A DNA stretch of 17,908 nt, taken from the NCBI GenBank assembly GCA_016183065.1, contig JACPFF010000010.1, forward strand, positions 1 to 17,908, given 5' to 3'. The notes under the pieces were generated by a model. It saw nothing but the letters and a program-made list of their open reading frames with translations. It had not been told where the DNA came from and searched no databases. The translations under genes and the position numbers were made by a program. Source of the DNA: Deltaproteobacteria bacterium (GTDB taxonomy: Bacteria > UBA10199 > GCA-002796325 > JACPFF01). Positions 14,461 through 17,908 of the stretch are shown one piece after another; the first letter of the stretch is position 1, and each line of letters starts with the position of its first letter.

Positions 14461-15634
14461 AGCGTACCCGCCTTTTCAGTGCCACCAGCGCAAGACAGGA
14501 AACGGTGGCCGCCAAGCCGAGCAAAACACTATTCACCAAGGCATTGGTGGTCACCAATGAATACCGCTTCAAGAGAAAGAGGGGCATCAATGCCCCAAGA
14601 AAGATGGCCAACCGATAGAGAATCCGATATTGGAGATTGTACAAGGGATACTGTTGCTGCGCGGTCCGTCGCATCAGATGGTAATTCGAGAGCGTTTCCA
14701 AAATCACCATCACAAACGCGACCAGGCCAATCTGCACACTCATCAGCAGTAATCCCGTGCCGAATGCCCCGACACTCCCGAAGGCGACAATGAGGATCGC
14801 ACTCGACAGGATGATGGCACTCATGAGTACAGAGAGGTGTAGCAGTCGCGCGACCACTTTGCGAGCCAGCAATGTCCCGAGGACATGCCCGATATAGATC
14901 ACCCAGATCAGCGTAGGAGAGATGCCCAGGCCCGTGGTCAACAAGGGATACTCGATCCCCATGAACGCCCCCACGCCCAGTGCCGAGACCATCACCCAGA
15001 ACCACGACAGGAGCCCAAACGTGTGGACCATCCTGGTCATCTGCGCACCCTGCAGCTGGGGACCTGTTTCGGTTGGCACGCACACGGCTGCCCCATTGGA
15101 CTGCAACAGATAAAACGTCACGGCAGCAATCAGATAGGTCGCGGCATCGATCAGAAACACCAGGTCGAAACGCCCGACTCCACCGAGATAGGCCCCCAAT
15201 GATCCGCCAAAGACCATGATGAAAAATCGAATCGCGACCACATCGGCGACAATCTTTTTTGCAGTCTCCGACGGGTAGCGCTGCTTCACATGCACGTTCA
15301 CCAGGATCTGCACAGACTCCTTAATGCACGCCAGTACCAGCGCCACCACCAACACATGCGGATACACCGTGGCCTTCAGTAGCGACAACACCGCACACAT
15401 CCCGACGACACTCAATCCCACCAGCTGCCGTGCCGGATACCGCTGACGCGCCACCCAGTAACGGGAGAACACAAACATCAGGAGTGGCGGAATACAGTAG
15501 GCGACGTAGACTGCCACGACTTTCCCATTCGACCCGAACCGTTTGGCAAATTCGTAGAGCCCGATGAGACTGCAATAATCACCAAAATAGGTGACAAACA
15601 GCGCGCTGCGGAGCATGGTTTCCAAGCGTCGCAT
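14447..15634 (-). CDS. MFS transporter, likely exporter
   Basis: A 395-residue major facilitator protein with about 11-12 hydrophobic helices, from ALFVTYFGDYCSLIGLYEFA to the final LGLAATVSCLALVAL and a basic tail. The start at 15634 (MRRLETMLRSALF) follows the radical SAM stop by 13 bases and has an excellent ribosome binding site (GGGGAGGGG about six bases upstream). In the assembly this frame runs in from the upstream gene without a stop, giving a false 802-residue fusion. The length, start signal and topology all support a separate protein. The general pattern resembles the drug/siderophore efflux branch of MFS. Encoded between a modifying enzyme and sensor genes, it probably exports the product of the pathway. 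Confidence 0.85.
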   Translation of the reverse strand: MRRLETMLRSALFVTYFGDYCSLIGLYEFAKRFGSNGKVVAVYVAYCIPPLLMFVFSRYWVARQRYPARQLVGLSVVGMCAVLSLLKATVYPHVLVVALVLACIKESVQILVNVHVKQRYPSETAKKIVADVVAIRFFIMVFGGSLGAYLGGVGRFDLVFLIDAATYLIAAVTFYLLQSNGAAVCVPTETGPQLQGAQMTRMVHTFGLLSWFWVMVSALGVGAFMGIEYPLLTTGLGISPTLIWVIYIGHVLGTLLARKVVARLLHLSVLMSAIILSSAILIVAFGSVGAFGTGLLLMSVQIGLVAFVMVILETLSNYHLMRRTAQQQYPLYNLQYRILYRLAIFLGALMPLFLLKRYSLVTTNALVNSVLLGLAATVSCLALVALKRRVRYEVE

Positions 15635-15647
15635 CCGTCCCCTCCCC

Positions 15648-16780
15648 TTACACCGGTGTCTGCTGTCGCGCCACACACTTTTCCTGCCATCGTTGCCGGC
15701 AGAGAGACCCCTGCAGGCACTTTCCCGACGCATCTGACGAAAATAGGCATTAAAATATCGCGCACCAGGAGAGACGAGGGTCTGCGTCGGTCCCAGAAGA
15801 GTGTCTTCGGCCCTCGGTTCAATGGCAATCCCTGGCGACAGCCGGTCACCAATGAGGATCATCTCGCCAAATTGTCGCGAGGCACAGCGCCATTCTCCGG
15901 AGGCAAAGAGGTGCCGGAAGGCCTCAGCGTCCGTGGGGGAGAGAAGTTCCGCCATGGCAACGGGATTGTTATGAGCATTCCCGCTCAGCAAGAGGGGTTC
16001 GGCAAAGAGGGCAAACCGTTGATCAAGACACGTCGGAAGGATGTTGTCGCGAAATTCTGCAATATTGCGTTTGGTCACCAGACATTGCAACCCGGCATGG
16101 TGTGCCACCGTCTCGTGCAAGATGGCAAAGGCCTGCGGCACCTGCATGCCCCCGTAGCGGGCATACGGATAGTGATTGCTGCTGGAGACACCCACCATCG
16201 CACTCGCCTTGGCCGCATCGCTCGACCAGCATTTGACATACCAATAATGCGGCATCTGTCCAACACGCGAGAGCAACTCACCGCACGACATGTGCAGGAT
16301 GCGCTGGCAGAGACGTTCATCGACAAATATTGATCCATTCGTAAAAACGACGGCTGGAAGACCGAGATGCGTCTGATAGTCCATGAGCGTCCAAAAATCT
16401 TTCAGGAGCGTGACTTCGCCAAGTCCCACAATGTAACTGTATCGAATCCCGCGCTGCACGGCCCAATCTGTCACCTCCTGCAACAATGGTAACGCCAACG
16501 GACGCGCTTGCATCCCCTTGGTATAACAATAATTCGGACAACGAAAGTTGCAGCGATAGGGACCGAGTAGGAGTGTGAGGCGTTCCAGAAGTGGACCACA
16601 TGTCAGTCGATCAATTTCGGCCATCGTGACGTCACCGCATTCCAGCTGTGCGTCGATCGCCGCGATGCGCTCGCGCATGGTAGTCCGCTCGCGCGACGAC
16701 ATGACCTGCACCGGAAAAATCAGCTCGTCCGCTGTGGGGTATTCAATGGTTTTCGATTCCTGTTTCTTGGGCATGGGCAT
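15648..16780 (-). CDS. Radical SAM enzyme with probable auxiliary Fe-S cluster (frameshifted near 15721)
   Basis: About 377 residues if one missing base is restored. The cluster motif is PYRCNFRCPNYCYTKG, Cys77/81/85, which is C-x3-C-x3-C instead of the usual C-x3-C-x2-C. VGLGEVTLL at about 118-126 matches the GGE segment. After RQMRRE the correct frame continues as KCLQGSLCRQRWQEKCVA and ends at 15648 (TAA). Cys355, 361 and 369, with Cys299 in GEWRCASRQFG, would supply a second cluster, as in SPASM or twitch proteins that modify peptides. No activator or substrate peptide gene was found. The start is ATG at 16780 or 16774. A longer in-frame TTG start at 16855 would cross the -24/-12 promoter. 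It is the first gene of the operon with the exporter, sensor lipoprotein, kinase and ligase. Confidence 0.8.
15720..15727 (-). other. Frameshift site in the radical SAM gene
   Basis: On the minus strand the coding frame runs to CGT CGG GAA and then needs one extra A in the GGGAAA run (as GAA AAG TGC). The restored frame gives a Cys-rich tail with C-x5-C-x7-C and a stop at 15648, and leaves the MFS gene with its own ribosome binding site. Without the added base the frame reads a Ser/Arg-rich segment of no known type into the MFS gene. Confidence 0.8.
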
Positions 16781-16795
16781 AGGTATGTTCGGATT

Positions 16796-16815
16796 TAAGC
16801 AAAATATAGGCCAAT
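16796..16815 (-). promoter_or_regulatory. Sigma-54-like (-24/-12) promoter of the radical SAM operon
   Basis: On the minus strand TTGGCCTATATTTTGCTT. The GG (16811-16812) and GC (16799-16800) are exactly 10 bases apart, with TTGC at -12 and TTGGC at -24. The -24 side is less perfect (TGGCCT). The start of transcription is predicted near 16788, which leaves 8-14 bases before the ATG at 16780 or 16774. This short spacing is the same as at the other -24/-12 promoter. Confidence 0.5.
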
Positions 16816-16872
16816 ATTGAAGATAAGATAAGTTGTTGATATCACTTATTTGCAAAAGAGATCACTTTGAAT

Positions 16873-16921
16873 ACTGTTCAACATTCAGAACACTGACTGT
16901 TCTAAATCCCGAATTTAGAAC
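16873..16921. promoter_or_regulatory. Cluster of inverted repeats, candidate activator binding sites
   Basis: A 9-base perfect inverted repeat GTTCTAAAT (16899-16907) / ATTTAGAAC (16913-16921) with a 5-base spacer. Next to it, GTTC (16876-16879) pairs with GAAC (16888-16891). ACTGTTC occurs twice as a direct repeat at 16873 and 16896, 23 bases apart. The position 65-110 bases upstream of the -24/-12 promoter suits upstream activator sites. Reading it as a terminator of the ATP-grasp gene is possible but there is no T-tail. Confidence 0.5.
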
Positions 16922-16958
16922 ATGTCGGGGAATGCGCTTTTGCCCCCAATCCCGCGGA

Positions 16959-17908
16959 CTAATGCAGACCGGTCGCATGCGCCAACGCATCAACCAACTG
17001 GTCTGCGAGCAGACATGCCGCCTCCGGCGTATCGGCCCGCGCAATCAGATGGCCGAAATAGTCGTGGTTCGATTGCAGGGCGGGAAGGCATTCACCTGCA
17101 TCGCGATACACGACACATTCGGCGAGACCGTCGCCCCGTGCACGCTGCCAGGCGCCGAGATCGAAATGCGGCATAACCGACGGGACCGCACACCCGAGGA
17201 ACCGCGAGGTCACGGCCGTATGCCACGCTGGAGGCGACGCCGGCGGTTGGCCCAGAAAGATCGCAATCAAGAGTTCATAAATGTTGATACCACAGCCATG
17301 CCACAACATCCGTGGACCCGTTCCCCCGATCAGCCGCGGATTTGCCTCAATCAATCGCGGCCCATCCTTCGTCAGCATGATCTCGATATGAAAGATTCCA
17401 CGATCGAGCCCCAGGGCCTGCACCACGCGCACGGCATAGTCGCAGGTTGCCCGCGCTTCCGCCGCACTGATTGGGGCTGGCATCGTGGTTCCGAGTTCAA
17501 GCGCCTCGCATTTCTGATCCCGTTTCCGCTCGCCGATACCATAACAAACGTATCGCCCATCAGCAACGCCGAGTTCGACCGACAACATCCGCCCGACCAG
17601 ATATGTTTCAGCAAAATTCCGTGCGCCATCACCGTGCGATATGCTGCATCGAGCAGACCGAGACCGTCTCTGAACCGTTGATAGGCCGCATCGAGGTCCG
17701 CGTCGTGCCGAAGGACTTCCGCAAAAAAACTGGCCGTCCCTCCCTGTGGCTTGAACATCAAGGGATAGGAGAGCGCCCGTGCGTGCTCGCGCAACTCCCG
17801 CAGTGTCTCTCCGCAGCGAAATTGGACCGAAGGGACGTGAGACTCCTGCAGACGCGCACGGCATGCGGCCTTATCCCGTGCCAGCGCCACGGCCATGGGA
17901 TCCGTACA
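16959..17908 (-). CDS. ATP-grasp ligase (L-amino-acid ligase type), 5' end outside the window, frameshifted near 17615
   Basis: The 3' part of an ATP-grasp enzyme. The frame runs in from the window edge; the Met at 17896 is internal, since it sits in an entry helix (MAVALARDKAACRARLQES). The ATP strand is YPLMFKPQGGTASFF. After AHG near 17620 the frame shifts, and the rest reads NFAETYLVGRMLSVELGV, ALELGTTMPAPI, then FHIEIMLTKDGPRLIEANPR with the Glu and Asn ligands for Mg-ATP, ending in LADQLVDALAHATGLH. HIEIML...GPRLIEANPRLIGG resembles dipeptide-forming L-amino-acid ligases and carboxylate-amine ligases. It is a different protein from the ligase at 10446-11627. It lies upstream of the radical SAM operon on the same strand, so it may belong to the same pathway, but the sigma-54-like promoter separates them. 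Confidence 0.8.
17611..17620 (-). other. Frameshift site in the ATP-grasp gene
   Basis: On the minus strand the frame is GCG CAC GGA ATT TTG before the site and GCA CGG AAT TTT GCT after. One extra base in the GGAATTTT run joins MAHG to NFAETYLVG in one frame. Both halves keep strong ATP-grasp similarity, so this looks like a one-base deletion, not decay. Confidence 0.75.

Larger units (their letters stand above)
16781..16958. other. Regulatory gap between two ATP-grasp/radical SAM transcription units
   Basis: A 178-base AT-rich gap between the upstream ATP-grasp stop and the radical SAM start. It holds the -24/-12 promoter match and a cluster of GTTC/GAAC elements 65-110 bases upstream of it. 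No gene is seen. Confidence 0.6.

Noticed and set aside
14447-16855. An 802-residue radical SAM-MFS fusion protein
   Set aside because: A -1 shift near 15721 gives a proper radical SAM C-terminus and stop at 15648, and the MFS part has its own strong ribosome binding site and ATG at 15634.
16888-16902. LexA-type box (GAAC-GTTC)
   Set aside because: The spacing is 7 bases, not the 4 of the Gram-positive SOS box, and other half-sites fit a broader repeat cluster.
1-17908. CRISPR arrays, insertion sequences, tRNA or rRNA genes
   Set aside because: No regularly spaced repeats, transposase motifs or recognisable structural RNA sequences were seen.

Overview
The window looks like a chromosomal accessory segment from a Gram-negative bacterium of moderately high GC. 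Evidence is a lipoprotein signal, an OmpA-type peptidoglycan-binding domain, several exported proteins and two sigma-54-type (-24/-12) promoter matches. Thrombospondin-3 repeats, ASH domains and histidine kinases with H-boxes of the H-D-x-x-S-P-L type fit a deltaproteobacterial or Bdellovibrionota-like lineage. That placement is inference; no rRNA or tRNA is present.

Layout. (1) 88-4015, minus strand: an alpha/beta hydrolase of the prolyl-aminopeptidase type, coupled by an ATGA overlap to a membrane sensor. The sensor has a periplasmic-binding-protein domain followed by a transmembrane histidine kinase with a C-terminal receiver. Its reading frame is broken once near 1980-2040. (2) 4016-4550: a 535-base intergenic region with a strong -24/-12 promoter match at 4519-4535. 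(3) 4551-8964, plus strand: three tightly packed genes for envelope or secreted proteins (TSP3 plus ASH domains; an OmpA-like protein; a beta-helix protein with TSP3 repeats). (4) 8974-10409, plus strand: a type IV AbiEi/AbiEii toxin-antitoxin pair. A 38-base perfect palindrome covers its promoter and its first codon. (5) 10446-16780, minus strand: a compact operon of radical SAM enzyme, MFS exporter, Cys-rich predicted lipoprotein sensor, histidine kinase with receiver, and ATP-grasp ligase, starting at a second -24/-12 promoter match. (6) 16959-17908, minus strand: the 3' part of another ATP-grasp ligase, upstream of that operon and separated from it by a cluster of GTTC/GAAC inverted repeats.

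Reading together. Two ATP-grasp ligases, a radical SAM enzyme and an MFS exporter look like a small pathway for a peptide-like metabolite. The lipoprotein and kinase encoded between the exporter and the second ligase look like its sensor. I propose a make-export-sense module that may control its own production through sigma-54. The hydrolase plus binding-protein kinase at the other end may be a second peptide or amino-acid sensing unit. This is a hypothesis from gene content and order.

Caution. Three genes each carry a -1 frameshift that one missing base would explain, two of them in or beside short homopolymers. In every case coding similarity resumes cleanly in the new frame. This suggests indel errors in the assembly more than three independent pseudogenes. 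One of them creates a false 802-residue radical SAM-MFS fusion.
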